Positions 22,771 to 35,080 are shown, numbered from the stretch's first letter. The stretch is 64,000 nt of DNA from Rhyacophila brunnea (GCA_022495005.1 JAGYXB010001750.1:213199-277198), one strand, 5' to 3'. Notes: generated from the sequence alone by a model not told the origin. Program-made: numbers and translations.

Positions 22771-23934
22771 CATATTTAATAAGTAACAACAGATTATCGT
22801 CGTTTCCATTGCAAAATTGTACATCTGCAAAATCTCAAGTTTTCAAGGGAGCAAAAAACACTTAAACACAAAATGTATTGCACTTGAATCAATTCAAAAA
22901 AGGTTTTCATAATTTCAACGAAAATCAAATTTTTGTAATTAATTGTTTTATTTTGCATTGTGTATAAAGGCGATTTTTGCGGTTATAATTATTAAGTATA
23001 CAAAATTGTCAAAAACGCTAATTTATAGATATTCAATTTTTCAATGGAAACGACGTTATTTTAAAAGTATCAGATCACTTAATTTGTAGATTCATAGTAT
23101 TATTTATTCAATAAATGGTAATTATAGCAGTTTATCTATCCACAGTCAGATTAATATTAAAAGTATATATATATATTATAAATTTATGGCTTGTGTATAA
23201 ATATCGAAGAATTATTTTATGAGTGTGTATTACATTCATCCAATTTATATATATATTTCACTCAATTACAAAGTTTACTTAATTATTTTGTCATTAATCT
23301 ATCATTCATTTAAATAATCTTATTTTTAATTGTGACATCAAAATTATATCTATTATGCTAAAAATCTAATAGCCACATAATTTTTGAAATTCCATTTATT
23401 ATTGAAAATCAATAATTAGGTAGTCAAACAAATTTTGTTATTTGAGATTTTTCATGTATATAATATGAAACTTTTACGAATAAACAGATTAATAAATTTA
23501 TGATTACGAGAACATTCTTTATTTAAAATTTCTAGACCCAATGTATACTTATTTAGTAAGTTGGTATTTTTGTTTTCTATACAAAATGATGCCATACTAA
23601 TATTCTTAAAGAACTACCTACACATTTTTTTTCATAATTTTCGTAGACTCTTTTTGTTTAATTAATATTTCGGGTGTCTCTGGTTTTTCTGCTGACATCA
23701 TGTTTAATATATTATCATTATTTTCATTCTTTCAGTAATACAAACTGTACGTAACCGATGATAGCTTATAAGTATGTTAAAAATAAATAATTATTTAGAA
23801 TTATGTTTATGCTAGGTAATTTGTTTTAATTAGGTATAAGAGTGTATGTACTGATTCTTTTAAATAAACAATTTAAAGTGTTGTTCTTGACTTTTAATCG
23901 CATGAAACCCACTCTATGTCTTGTCTACTGTCAT
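22771..23934. other. AT-rich interval with short (TA)n runs
   Basis: Short TATATATATA runs occur near 23170 and 23255. No gene or bounded repeat was recognised. Confidence 0.45.
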
Positions 23935-23938
23935 ATTA

Positions 23939-24839
23939 CGGTTTGACAGGGGGATGGATAGGAATGTAGGGAAAGGTGGAAATGTGACAATTTATCGGAT
24001 TGTGACGTAAGGAAGAGAGGAGTGGATATGGGATATGGAATGGGATAGGATAGGGATAGCATGAGACTCGGGGAAATAGGAAGCAGGGTCGTAGGTAGAT
24101 TGACTTTTACCTCTATAGACCTCAGTTACCTGTCCGGTTACTTCGCTCATTCGTGTAATGTTCGTAGATTAATGAAAAGGCATAATAAATAAGGAATTAA
24201 AATGATGATCTCGGTTTGAGCGACACTCTATGATGATGCATAGAGACAATAGTGATAAGGATAATTAAATAAAAAGCAAGTGAAGAAATTTCAACAAATG
24301 TATAATTAATGAATGATTTTAACTTGCGGGCGACATTGTAAAAAGTAGTATAATTATTTATCAAGTGATTTACGAGCGCCTAACACAATATAACGTTCAG
24401 ACAAAGTTAGAATTAAAATAAGAAACTAGTTCGAATCAAAGGCTAGGTTGGTGGACCGTAACATAAAAAAGAACAAAAATCAATACCAAATACTAAAAAT
24501 AAGCTCTTCAGTTTCCATCGCGGTCCTCGAACGTGCTGGGTCCATGGGGGTACCTTCGATCTCCTGGCCTGTTGGGGACGTCCTTCAGTGGGCCTTCATC
24601 AACGTCTCCAAAACGTCAGGACATCAACCGGGACTTGGAACTCGAGAAACACGTCCGCTTCGCTTGAAGGCTAAAAACTCAGAGACTGCCGCTTCGCCTT
24701 TTCGTTCTCAAGCCGCTTTTTCGTTAGCGCCGGAAATAGTTTGGCGAACTGCGTACAAACTATCCGGCGTGATCCTGTCGATGTTATGTTTAGTTGCCAT
24801 CCTCAAAAATCGTGTGTCATGTTATAAAATAATATGACA
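23939..24839 (+). repeat. Solo LTR of the 54-61 kb retrotransposon family
   Basis: The block begins TGTCAT and ends ATGACA, and is flanked by CTAC on both sides (23935-23938 and 24840-24843), a 4-bp target duplication. Internal landmarks shared with both LTRs at 54.2-55.1 and 60.5-61.6 kb are GCATGAGACTCGG, GACCTCAGTTACCTGTCCGG, ACTCTATGATGATGCATAGA, GGTGGACCGTAACATAA, ACGTCTCCAAAACGTCAGGA and TAGCGCCGGAAATAGT. A solo LTR is the usual result of recombination between the two LTRs of one insertion. The open frame at 24448-24837 lies inside it and is not taken as a gene. Confidence 0.92.
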
Positions 24840-24843
24840 CTAC

Positions 24844-27059
24844 TTAAAAAGTAATACAATACATGCACTGAATTTCTTTACCATCCTACCTACGTACCAT
24901 CTACCTACATGATTCTAAATTATTCTTATCCACTATTCAGCACTGTGGTCCATGGGGTGGTAGTATGGTTCTGATGTAAATGTTTTAATTTTCTTTCTTA
25001 ATATAAATTATCTAGGTACATCGTAGTAACGATTGTTTGCTAGTGTGGTTCTTCTTTCCACTTCTTGGCTGATTTTATTTAGGATAGTGACATAAAAGTT
25101 TAGATACAATACAATAAAATCAAACTACTTTCAAAGTAAAACGCCGAGGAACTGATATGTGACCTAGCATCGGGAAGGATGGAAAACCTCGGTATAATTA
25201 TTGTAAAATTCTTCAACAAATTTTGAGGAAGGTGCAGTAAAACTTGGGTATTTTTATTTTACTTAAAATCGTATTTACTGTCTGATGATGCCAATATTTA
25301 AAGTAATCTAAATCTTTCTAGCTTAACTCTTGTGTATCCAGGATATGATAAGAGAACTATTTCTCCCTTATTTCTTTAGCCCTGATCACACCCTGAAAAA
25401 TATGCTCAATCTTGGGTGCAGTTGTTCAGGTTCCAGGGTTCACCACGTGGAGATATGATTAAAGTAGAAGAGACTTGGCTTAGTTAACTAGAGGCATCAA
25501 ACTGTGGTACGCAGTGACTACACCGTTAAAAACATTGGGTGTCCAAAGCTACAAGAAAGTGACTTTGGGTAGACTTGGATGGAGAGAGATGCTAAAATAA
25601 GACAATCCTTTCATAGGTATTTAGTTAGCGTCAGGAAGAAGAAGCTCTAAAATAAAATTCAGTTAAGATTTGACACTGTTGTGTTTCTTTATTATTAATA
25701 TACTTACATGTGTGAGATTACCTACCACTAATAATACGTTCCCACGTTGGCTCAAATATGAGACCGTGTCATGTGGGATGCGGGCTAACACCCGCGGCTG
25801 ATCAAAAAATGTACGTTGTTTTTTTTTTCAATATGTATTTAATCCATTTAGCAACAAGATCAGCGTAGGACTACTGCAAACAGATGGAAGGGGATTGTTG
25901 GCTAAGTGTACAATTCCAGTGATTACTATCTTCAGTAATGAGGTGACAAATATGAAGTGATGTTGCATCCAGTGCAAGGACACAATGGTTTGGGTGAATT
26001 GCTTAAAACTATTAAAAACTTCCAAAAGTATAATATTAATATAAACTCCACTGTCAAGTGTGGAGGGTTATATTATGCTCAACATAGGGGCGAATAAAAC
26101 ACCATATCATTACCTTTCAATAATTAATAAAGATGTTTTTTCTCAGGTAAAAACATTTTTTAACATTAAATTGAAAATGTTGAAACCTAAATAAGGTCTC
26201 CAGACCATTCAGGTCTATTTCAGACTGCACAACCGTTCTACAGGAAACACTCTCTCTCTATATCCAGTCAGTCATACTCAGCCTCTCTGTATCCCTCTTG
26301 ACCTTATCCGTCCATCTCCCCAGGGGCCACCTCAGGAATTAACTTCATACAAGAGTTCCTTCATAAACTCTATAGAGTCTACTCTAGATCTAAAATAAAA
26401 ATTTTAAAAGTATGTATTTAAAATTATATCAGAGGGAAAATGTATACGGATAATAAAACACACTATTTAATGCGCGATTTAAGAACGAAAGAAAAATAAA
26501 CATTTATTTTTTGATTCATCTGATTGATGTTTTATAAAATTTACGATAATCACTAGCGTCCACGCGACAAAAAACTTGTCATCGAGAAAGAATTTGAAAT
26601 GGGGAAAAAATGTGCGCGCACACAAGTTATCGGCGACGATCTATTTTGGCGGCGCTAGCTTAATCTGATGGCAAAATAAAAATAATAATACGGGCGTGTG
26701 TGTAGGGATTCCAGACCCACGGTGACTATTTCGGTCCAAATGCTAAGATGAAAATAATTGCCCCACTAACCTTTCTATGGCCGGCTGTTCGCATCGCATG
26801 GCACGCTTCCATTCTTTCAGCGCAGAGACGGACTTTCAGCGCGAAGCATTTTAATTGGCCGGTTTACTACATCCAATCTACTGGCGCTGAACATCGAATA
26901 GAAGGGCAGCATTCAATTGGATTACCTTGATAAGTGTTATCTTAAACGCCCTTTTCTCGTTGATTTTTAACGCCAATCATAGCCACTCAATCGTAAATAC
27001 GAAGGATGCATTCTCTTTTGAATAGTAAAGTTTTATTCTATTGACCTATTGGCCAATAG
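24844..27059. other. Interval with weak LINE-like phrases, otherwise unrecognised
   Basis: A short frame near 25520-25600 reads RLGWREMLK-like text reminiscent of a LINE tail, but it is too short to assign. The region 26600-26930 is GC-richer with an open frame (26748-26930) that lacks any known motif. Confidence 0.35.
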
Positions 27060-27192
27060 GCCAACCCAGACAAGACGAATACTTAGCTACGAAATGAAAC
27101 GGGCATGGAGAAAGAAACCAGAGAGGCCAGAGATTAACACTTTGGAGGAGGCCTTCACCCGAAGAGGGGTTCTTACAAACCAAAAAAACTAA
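27060..27192 (+). pseudogene. LINE C-terminal tip
   Basis: The plus strand up to the TAA at 27190-27192 reads RPEINTLEEAFTRRGVLTNQ followed by KN and stop. The L-E-E-A-F-T-R-x-G-V-L-T sequence is the last element of many insect RTE-like LINE proteins. Only about 40 codons are recognisable. Confidence 0.5.
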
Positions 27193-27550
27193 TTACATAC
27201 CATTGTCCAATTTATAAACATTATCGAATATTTTTATATAAAAAAATTAAAATCCTAATATATATATGTATTATACAAAAATATACAAAAATAATATTAA
27301 TTAATATTATATAAACTAGAAAATAAGTAGATAATATAACCATATATAGATATATATACATAATAGATATATTCATAGGTTATACCTATATATATATATA
27401 TTCATTAGATATAGTCATTTAACTGTCATTTACTTTTGTTTGTAAGAAATAAAAAGGCTTTTTTATTATTTATTGTTCTATTGACATGTTCAATACTTCC
27501 CCGTTCAGGCACTCAAGTACTGAATTTTTTTTTGTATACTTACGACTTTA
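27193..27550. other. Low-complexity TA-rich interval
   Basis: Repeated TATATATA, ATATAGATATATATA and TAATATTA words occupy 27230-27420. No feature beyond simple sequence is seen. Confidence 0.6.
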
Positions 27551-27793
27551 TACACCCACGATGGGCCGCGTGGCTTAAGCGCCGGTCTATAGTGTCGATG
27601 GTTCCAGGTTCGAATCATGGGTCTGACAGGTACACATCATATTGTTTTTCAATTTGTGTATTAGTCAGAGTATGGACCTAATAGGTTGAGCAAGTGGCTG
27701 ACATCCATTTCTCGTTAAAATAAAATCTTTTAATACAAACCTCCACCATGTGGAGGCCCATATGATCCTATTATATTCGGATATGGTCGAAAA
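27551..27793 (+). repeat. SINE family C, copy 4, full length
   Basis: A plus-strand copy with the head CCCACGATGGGCCGCGTGGC, B box GGTTCGAATC near 27609, the body ACATCCATTTCTCG and the tail TGTGGAGGCCCATATGATCC to GGATATGGTCG. The tRNA head retains both boxes. Confidence 0.9.
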
Positions 27794-28419
27794 ATACTTA
27801 CACAATTTCTTTTCAATATGATATTATGCTAATTTGGACATGGTTATTCCAATACCTACTATGTTCATTATATTATTAAAAACACATGATCAAGTTGTTA
27901 GGTCAGCGCACACGCTTGTATCATGTACAATATACCTACCTACACTTAGCATATACATGACATATTTTTTTTCTTTGTTGGATTAGGTATGTACTACGGG
28001 ATAATTATTTATTTCGTTTGACTTGTACACAGCTGTATGTAATGGTACGTGGGGAGGTATGTTTTCATTTACATGAATTTGGGAGAAGCGATAGTGGCTG
28101 TAGAGCCAGTGTAGGAATTGGCATCCGCTTTACCATGTAAACACGTTTTCACAGTCATTATTCTCTGTGTTGGGTACTCAGTTGAGTCGCACTCGTCTGT
28201 TTTGTCAGTCATGCGACGATCGATCTCTGCCAAGATACTCTAAGCAGAGGGTCTCAAAACTCAGAGACCAGACGTTATATTTTAGTGACCTGCATCCATA
28301 TTTGTTGGCTTTTGTATTATTAGTTGAGATAGAGATAGAAATATCCTGGAGGGGGCGCTGAAAAAATGTTTTTTGAAAAGGAAGTTTCTTTTTTTATCGT
28401 TACATCCCCTAGTGGAGGT
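27794..28419. other. Interval with nothing recognised
   Basis: No supported coding or repeat structure was found. The open frame at 28167-28361 has no known motif. Confidence 0.4.
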
Positions 28420-28930
28420 CGGCCACCATCAGGACGATCATTTCCTTATCATCTGCTACTCGGAACAGTTCAGTGGAGCTGCACTCGTACCAATCACGGA
28501 TTCTCTTAAGTCAAGAAATGCGGCGTCGTCCTCTGCAACTCTGGCCGTTGATGTCTGGTTTTGATACTATGCAGAACTTCTCGGTCCTTTTCCATTCGAT
28601 TGATAACTTCAATATTTATTACCCAGTCAGTCCAAGGAATTTTGAGGATGCATCTATACAGCCACATCTCGAATGCGTAAACTCTCCGTGACACACCTTG
28701 GTTTAACGTCCATACTCATACACCATAGATAATAGTTGAGTGAACATACCAACGGAATGTTAAGGTCTCAATTACTAAGGAGACGTCTCATTTTGAGAAA
28801 CGCACTCCTTGCGATCTCAATTCTAGTTTTTATTCCCTGAGACTGGTCCCATTTCTCAATTACCCATGATCCTAAATATAATATATAGTCGGTCACACGT
28901 TCAATCAATTCGGTGATCTAAAAAATGGAA
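28420..28930 (-). pseudogene. RTE-like LINE reverse-transcriptase C-terminal relic
   Basis: Minus-strand frames read, from 28870 downward, phrases resembling IARSAFLKMRRLLSN, then a decayed stretch, then VYAFEMWLYRCILKIPWTDW and VINIEVINRMEKDREVLHSI. AFEMWxYRRxLxIxWTDxVxNxEVLxRM is a strongly conserved LINE thumb motif. Stops and frameshifts interrupt it, and the catalytic domain is absent. Confidence 0.8.
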
Positions 28931-29164
28931 ACTATGCTTTAGAATAGTATCTGCCAAACTGTGTGCCGCAAGAAGTCTCAGGGTGAGCCGCGAAGAAAAA
29001 AGCCTCAAAACTGTTCACCAATGTAACAGTGGGTCATCATTCCATTCGCATGATTCAACAGAGGAGGCAATTTTGATAGATCTAAAAAACGAACAAAGCC
29101 TCATTTTCTGGGCTAGAGTTGTCAGCATTTTGGATATCGCTTTGAAGTCAATATCCTCAATTGG

Positions 29165-29381
29165 CTACAACAGCAATTAAATCTCTGTTGCCGTTTGGAT
29201 CGTCGTGTCTTTGCGGATTTGATTTTTCAGCGCTCGTGGAAATGAAATAAAAAAAAATACAGAGAGAGAGAGAGAGCAGTTACAGATGGTAGATGAGGAG
29301 TTACGTGTTTGTTTATCTAATCTAGAGCCGCATGTTGACAGAATTCTTTCCAAACATCAATTGCATCCTTCTCACCAATAA
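29165..29381 (+). pseudogene. hAT transposase C-terminal dimerisation segment
   Basis: One frame reads FGSSCLCGFDFSALVEMK and then a stop; after an (AG)n microsatellite another frame continues QMVDEELRVCLSNLEPHVDR and ILSKHQLHPSHQ, ending at TAA 29379-29381. The C-E-x-x-FSAL...K-x-R...LR-x-x-L-S pattern is the conserved tail of ZBED5/FAM200-like hAT proteins. A frame break at the AG repeat and an internal stop make it non-functional. Confidence 0.82.
29261..29276. repeat. (AG)8 microsatellite
   Basis: Eight AG dinucleotides interrupt the transposase relic and coincide with its frame break. Confidence 0.9.
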
Positions 29382-29904
29382 AATAAGTATTACCACCTAT
29401 GTACATACCATTATATGTCAATAAAATATTAAAATATTAAAAAAAATTGTTACTTACACTATGATTTATTTTATTCATATTAATAAGGTACATTTACTTT
29501 TTTAATGCATTTTTATTTGGTGTGCCGCAGAATAAATCCCATTCACCAGTGTGCCGTGAATTAAAAAAGTTTGGCAGACACTGTTTAGAATGACAATTTT
29601 TAGTTGACGGGTTTATTATGGTAGGTCATAATAATTCGATGCGGACCTGTTTCGTTGCTCTTTCCTTCGCATTGTTTACCCAACAAAGTCGTCGCTCGCA
29701 AAGTGTATCCGCGGAAGCGAATGTGGAACGCGGATAGTAAAAATACAAGACAATAAAAAATCCGCACAAAAGAGGGAATGTGACGACGGTGGCATTTACA
29801 ACAAACAATATGAAGGACGCGTCACTATTCATTTTATTTGCATCTCTCCATCTGCATTGTATCAATGCTTTACATTTTACATAATATAAACGTTTTCGAC
29901 ATAT

Positions 29905-30310
29905 CACCATCAGCCTGAATTTATCCACTGCTTGATGAAGGCCTCTCCAAGCTGATTCCACTTCTCTCAGTCCAGTGCGTTGCGTTGCCACCATCCGCAG
30001 AACTTTTTTTATTTAATCGATCCAGCGGCCTCCAGGTCTACCTTGCGGACGTTTTGTACCTCTTGGATACCACCGAGTGACTAAATTTGTCCAACTCTGT
30101 CTCTTCTTCGAGATTTGTGTCCATCCCATCTCCATTTGAGGCTTTTAATAAACTCTATCACATCGCAAACTCTTGTCTGCTTCCTTATACACTCATTCCT
30201 CTTTTTGTCCTTTCGCGTTATGCTCAGGATGCACCTCTCCATACCACGTTGTGCTACTCTAAGTTTCTAGATCTCTCTTTTACTTAGGGTCCATGTTTCA
30301 CACGCATATG
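29905..30310 (-). pseudogene. RTE-like LINE 3' fragment, copy 2
   Basis: This matches 19715-20100 in sequence and orientation (CAGCCTGAATTTATCCACTG, ATGAAGGCCTCTCCAAGCTG, GGACGTTTTGTACCTCTTGG, CACCTCTCCATACCACGTTG). The 5' end breaks at about 30310, immediately next to SINE copy C5. Confidence 0.82.
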
Positions 30311-30335
30311 TGACCGACATAAATATTTACATATT

Positions 30336-30538
30336 ATACATGACCATTTTCGATATTAACAGGATCATATCGACCTCCAGAATAGAGGTTGTATTAACAG
30401 TTTTTTACGAGAAATGGATATTAGCCACTTGTTCAACCTATTAGGTGCATACTTTTGGTCCAAAACAACATGTGAATTTGCCTGAATCGAGATTCGAACC
30501 TGGGATCCACGATATTACCGCTCGACAATCATGGATGT
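30336..30538 (-). repeat. SINE family C, copy 5 (diverged)
   Basis: It retains the order of tail (ATGACCATTTTCGATATTAA), body (ACGAGAAATGGATATTAGCC) and B box (GGTTCGAATC near 30498), but with more substitutions than other copies and a missing body segment. Confidence 0.82.
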
Positions 30539-30743
30539 ACAATGATAATGCTGACATTCTTAGTAGTAAAAACCTGTGTATCCCTATTGACTTGATGACT
30601 GTGTTAAAATTCAAGCCATATGTTCACCCAAGGTGAAGAATACAATAACTGTATTTGATAAAAATACCTCGGGGTATTGATATATTCCATTTACGTGAAG
30701 GTGGGTTTAGATGGTCGTAGTTTTATAAATTCCTTTTTTTCTC

Positions 30744-30832
30744 ATGTCCAATTCTAAGAAGATCTTATGAGCCACAGAATGGAGGTTTTTTTAAAACATA
30801 TTTTTGTTTTTACGAGAAATGGATGTTAACAG
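30744..30832 (-). repeat. SINE family C, copy 6 (5'-truncated)
   Basis: Only the tail (CATGTCCAATTCTAAGAAGA) and the start of the body (TACGAGAAATGGATGTTAA) remain. It then joins directly to an inverted copy of module D, so one of the two cut the other. Confidence 0.75.
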
Positions 30833-30837
30833 GCGGG

Positions 30838-31178
30838 TTGACCAGATAAGTGAGATAAACACACATCACAAATTTGCTTTAACAGTAAAAGAATTCACCT
30901 GTGGCACTATAAATACTTCATGACCATAAACATTTAAAATTACATGATTGTGCGATGTAATTTTTGATTATTGTGTGTCGATACTCGACAATTCCGTGAT
31001 TAAAGTAGATGAATTGAAAATTACTTATGGGTAATGAATAGGTACCCTTAATTTGACCTGAAACACAATTTTAAAAACGTGTAGTGTGTCACACTGCCTT
31101 TAACCTTAAAGATAGGTAGGGGGGCCGCCAGAGATCATAGCCTAAGGTTCCGTTTCAGATTGTGGGGGCCATGGTCAC
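30838..31178 (-). repeat. Repeat module D, copy 3 (inverted)
   Basis: It is the reverse complement of 4060-4425, with landmarks GGGTTGACCAGATAAGTGAG, GTGTCGATACTCGACA, CACACTGCCTTTAACCTTA and AGGTAGGGGGGCC. Confidence 0.78.
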
Positions 31179-31249
31179 AATACATATATTTGGTTTCTTT
31201 CTAGTATTTCACTGCTGAGGTGTTACAATAAAAGTAAATATTTTTAAAT

Positions 31250-31560
31250 AACTATTTCTTTTATTCAATGAATAATTCACAAGGTTTAACAATGTACCAT
31301 TCTAATTATTGAACATACATAATTCTGAAAACACTCATGAGAAAATATAGCATAGAAAAAATATTTTTCGGAAAAAGTAAGACACCTGTCAGGAATCGAG
31401 CCTACGTCTCTTGGGTTTCGCGCCGTGTGCATTACCACTATGCTACGACTGCCATGCTTAATTGCGACAAATTTTAACTATTGGCTTTATTAATACCTGC
31501 TAATAGGCGCTCTTTAAATTGAGTTACGGTAGGCAATCGATTTTTGTATTCTAAATGTTT
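31250..31560 (-). repeat. tRNA-derived SINE, family B, copy 1
   Basis: Reverse-complemented, a tRNA head with the A box TAGCATAGTGGTAATGCAC and B box GGCTCGATTCC (near 31392) runs into GTCTTACTTTTTCCGAAAAA, the body AACATACATAATTCTG (as read on the plus strand) and the tail ending GTTGAATAAAAGAAATA-like sequence at 31250. A ~100-bp leader 5' of the head (31460-31560, with TTTTAACTATTGGC) is also shared with 53240-53330 and 63640-63700. Confidence 0.85.
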
Positions 31561-32160
31561 TCAGAATTATGTATGTTCAAAAATAAATATATTAATACGA
31601 CCAAATGTGGGGCGACCCCGGCTGAAGATGATGACAGAAATTATATAATATTCATGGAATCGTACTGATAACATTAAGTATTTAAAATGGAGGAATTCCC
31701 GCGGGAAAACCATTTTCTTTTTCCTCACGCGATGCGCCCATGCCATGTGCCATATACGACTGCCGTCATAATATACGAATATACGACATGCGAAGCTCTA
31801 CTGGCATTACGGCTATGAAAAATACTTGTACAAAGCTAGCGGAGGCTTATGTTATGAAGCAATATTAAAAGGAAAATGCAATTTTGCTTTTTCATTTGAT
31901 TATATTGTCGTTTTGGATATGAACGAGATGCGTACGGAAATTGGATTGCGTATAATCCGTGTATCCTTTAACGACTACGAGTTTTACTTATCATTTTAAA
32001 ACAAACATTGTTACTGTTTAAAAGCGAGCTACAATAATTTTCAAAAATATTTGATATTTCTATCGTAAGCGTATATTAAAATATTTTTTATTCATAATTC
32101 AAATAATACAGTACCTATTCTTTTTTAAACATAAATATAATTTGAAAACATACATAACTT
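31561..32160. other. Interval with nothing recognised
   Basis: No supported gene or repeat. Confidence 0.4.
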
Positions 32161-32310
32161 GAAAACACTTCAGATGCAAAATATACCCACTAGAAAAAAT
32201 TATATTTGAAAAAATACGAAACTCGACGGGATTTGAACCTGTATAACCATTAATCCGTGCATTAACTAATTATGCTACGAGCCTCATATCTAATGGCAAT
32301 AATTTAAACT
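32161..32310 (-). repeat. SINE family B, copy 2 (diverged)
   Basis: The reverse complement has an A box like TAGCATAATTAGTTAATGCAC, B box GGTTCAAATCCC and the body start TTTCGTATTTTTTCAAATAT. The tail beyond 32161 is not recognisable. Confidence 0.7.
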
Positions 32311-33157
32311 AGTAGGTCAGGGATGGCGAACCTTTTTACGTACGCGTGCCAAGCAGTTTCTTTATGGCGATTGATTTTTAGTTTTCTAAAAAATAGTTTT
32401 TAAGAGTTCTATTAAAAAGGTTTGAAAATTACAATTGAGTTATTGATATTCTATCTTTCACCGTATTTCTAGCCGAAGACATATCTTTTATTCTTTGAAT
32501 ATTTTTTTCATTGTTTTCAAATCACTCAAAGAGATCGTGGAAGCATTTAAACCACTCTTCTTTCATAATATATTCTCCATCGCTGAGCGGTTTTCCATTT
32601 TTAGAAGGTAAAATAATGAGCAAGTATTATATTTGAGTGACTGCCGATAATTAATTTCATAAGTTTTGTTGATTGTGTATTTTTATTTTCAATTCCCCGA
32701 TCCTAAGGACCGACCTATGCAATCGTATATTTACATTTAACGTAATGATTGTCATTATTTATGAATGTATTTCGTCGTTTCCGTTTCCACATCGATTGGT
32801 ACCTAAACATAATATGTAAAACCGAAGAATATACGCATGGCTATGTCGTCATTATTTTGTCATATTATATATAAGTACTTACTTAAGAATTTAAGTATTT
32901 ATTTGTAAAACTTTTTTATAACTTTTTTTAAATATATATAAAATAGTTATATATCTTTTCTCTTCAAAATTAATCATTCGCGTGCAATAGGTTTCCCATC
33001 CCTGTAGTAGGTTATACATGAAATTGCGTTATTATTGACTATCGATTTTTGTCTATTAAATCAAGGAATATTAATTACCTTAATTCCTAACCGACGCCCG
33101 GCTCTCGCCAAATATTTTTACTTACAACGTCTACTTGAACTTGCTAACAATTTTTAA
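32311..33157. other. Interval with nothing recognised
   Basis: AT-rich, without supported features. Confidence 0.4.
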
Positions 33158-33400
33158 TAAACCATTTCTTATATTCAAGATTTTGAGTGGGTATGTATCT
33201 GAGGTGTTTTGTATTATGTTCAATATATGGAATGTTATATTCTCAAAATCTTGTGAATTATTCGTTTGAATATACGAAATAATGGTTTATTAATAATTTG
33301 AAAACATCTGTGAGAAATATATTATAACCACTAGGAAAAATCCTTTTGAAAAAAATACGACTCCCAACGGGAGTCTAAACTCTACAACCTTTTCCGAGAA
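33158..33400. repeat. SINE family B fragments joined head-to-tail with a hairpin
   Basis: AATAAACCATTTCTTATATTC at 33158 (21 bases, the first 20 quoted being AATAAACCATTTCTTATATT) is the near reverse complement of 33264-33288, making a ~130-bp hairpin. To its right a minus-strand B head remnant (AATACGACTCCCAACGGGAG) is present. The left part is a plus-strand B tail, so two B copies in opposite orientation have been fused. Confidence 0.55.
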
Positions 33401-33678
33401 GAATATTGTATCTCGGGATTCATAATACTTGAAATACTCTTTATGGGTGGACCATGTAGCGCGAATGGACAGTGCTCAACCGCCGATGGGAACTCTGGAT
33501 ACTAGACCGGGTGGTATGACGTCGAATGACAGGCCTAGCCTCTGGTTGTGTTAACAAAAATGTCCTGGCGAATCTGGAGGAAACTGGCGCAGGATAGGGG
33601 AAATGGAGGAAGTTCTTGGAGGAAGCTAGAATCCGCCCTGCATTTAAGATGTTCATGACTGCTGGTTTTGTATTTAAT

Positions 33679-34237
33679 TCGGTGGCGAAGGGTGGAGGAA
33701 AGCTGTTAAGATCCGACATAAATATTACACCTTAAACTTTGTTAGTCATTCGTATTTGTTTTTATTGAACTAAGACTACAATAATTTACAGATGGTGTGT
33801 TGGTTAGTTTTTAAAAATCAATTAAGCCCTGTCTAAACCAAACCATAATAGTTTTGGTATTTTTCGGCGATACGACAATATTGTAGGAATACATAGTACA
33901 CATTATATTATCATTGGTTTATTTTTTTAAATTCATTAAGCCCTGCCTAACCAAACTATAATAGATAAAAAGATTACTCTATCTATAAAATACCCAAAGT
34001 TATGTATGAATTTTATTAATCGCATAATTTTAGATATTTTATAGATATACGAGAAATTTTTTACTATTATATAAATGGCTTGGTTCGCAAGAATTAATTG
34101 AATTTTAAAAACTAACCAACACCATCTGTAAATTATTGTAGTCTTATTTCAATGAAAACAAATACGTATGACTGATAATGTTTAGTGTTCACTATTTATG
34201 GCGGATCTTAACATTCTACCTCCACCCTTCACCACTG
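33679..34237. mobile_element. Long-TIR MITE, family F, copy 2
   Basis: The arms match copies 1 and 3 (GGTGGCGAAGGGTGGAGG, GCTGTTAAGATCCG, CAGATGGTGTGTTGG, and their complements on the right). The left end is altered (TCGGTGGCG for CAGTGGCG) and no target duplication is clear, so this is an older or rearranged copy. Confidence 0.82.
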
Positions 34238-34379
34238 TGTAACCTAGATAATTGGTAGGTACTCAAAATAATTGGTTTTTATTATCAAAGTTATATTAAT
34301 ATGTGTCACTCTTTTTTACAATTTGACCGCCTGTTTTTCGCTATGCGTTTATTTTTATTTCTTATTTCGACTTGATCAT

Positions 34380-35080
34380 ATACCCGGTCAAGGGAATCCA
34401 ATCCCGAGCCAAAATTACGTTTCCGGGATTTCGGGATTACAATTTGAAGATCCCGGGACTGGTCCTGGGATTGGCGTTTTTTTCGATTGTTAATATTATT
34501 TTTTTTATACAAATAGCATTGATAAAATCGGTCAAAAATGGCTAGTATAATTTATACTATTTAAGACATTTAATGTTAATATTGTGTACGTTCAATCTTG
34601 GAAATACATGGGTTTAATAAGAGAAAATAATATTATAATATAGATAATAATGTGAAAGTAAAACATTTATTTTTTATTTTTAAGAAAAGATAACATTCAT
34701 AAAATTCGCTGTGGAAACAAGTGTATGCCTGCACGTCCGTGGCACTGGCGGTTAGACGCCGTTCGCGTGCCAGAACGTCAGTGGCGTCTAGCTGGTTAAA
34801 TGAACGAATTTATTATGTTTCTGATGTTCTTACGATTGCGTATGACAGCAAGAAATGGTTATTTATTATCCGTGAGCATCCGGCGATTCCCCCTGTGACA
34901 TGTGCAGGTAAATACACTTCACTAACATAATTTTTGTAGACATACTAATTGATTGTGATTGATAAAAAAAATCGTTCCAGAAGGTGATTATGTTTACTAA
35001 TCCCGGGATTCATAGGTATCGACAATTATTGTCAGGGATCCGGGATCGGATTTCCTACTGGCCACCTTATATAAATATAC
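34380..35080. repeat. Possible degenerate repeat rich in CCCGGGATT words
   Basis: CCCGAGCC, GATCCCGGGACTGG, AATCCCGGGATTC and GATCCGGGATCGGATTTCC cluster at both ends of this 700-bp interval. The words on the two sides are partly inverted, which may mark the ends of a decayed DNA element, but no duplication or protein was found. Confidence 0.35.

Larger units (their letters stand above)
28946..29583 (+). mobile_element. hAT element with transposase relic and exact 8-bp duplication
   Basis: TTTAGAAT flanks it at 28938-28945 and 29584-29591. The ends AGTATCTGCCAAACT and, reverse-complemented, CAGTGTCTGCCAAACTT are terminal inverted repeats; the left one has lost its first C. Both ends are followed by the related motif GTGCCGC/GTGCCGTG. 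The centre encodes the end of a hAT transposase (see 29165-29381). It is related to the element at 20705-21146. All N-terminal and catalytic parts are gone. Confidence 0.88.

Noticed and set aside
24448..24837. 129-codon open frame at 24448-24837
   Set aside because: It lies wholly inside the solo LTR; corresponding frames in the other two LTRs differ and are broken.
26748..26930. Possible exon in the GC-richer stretch at 26.6-26.9 kb
   Set aside because: No recognisable protein pattern and no convincing acceptor/donor pair.
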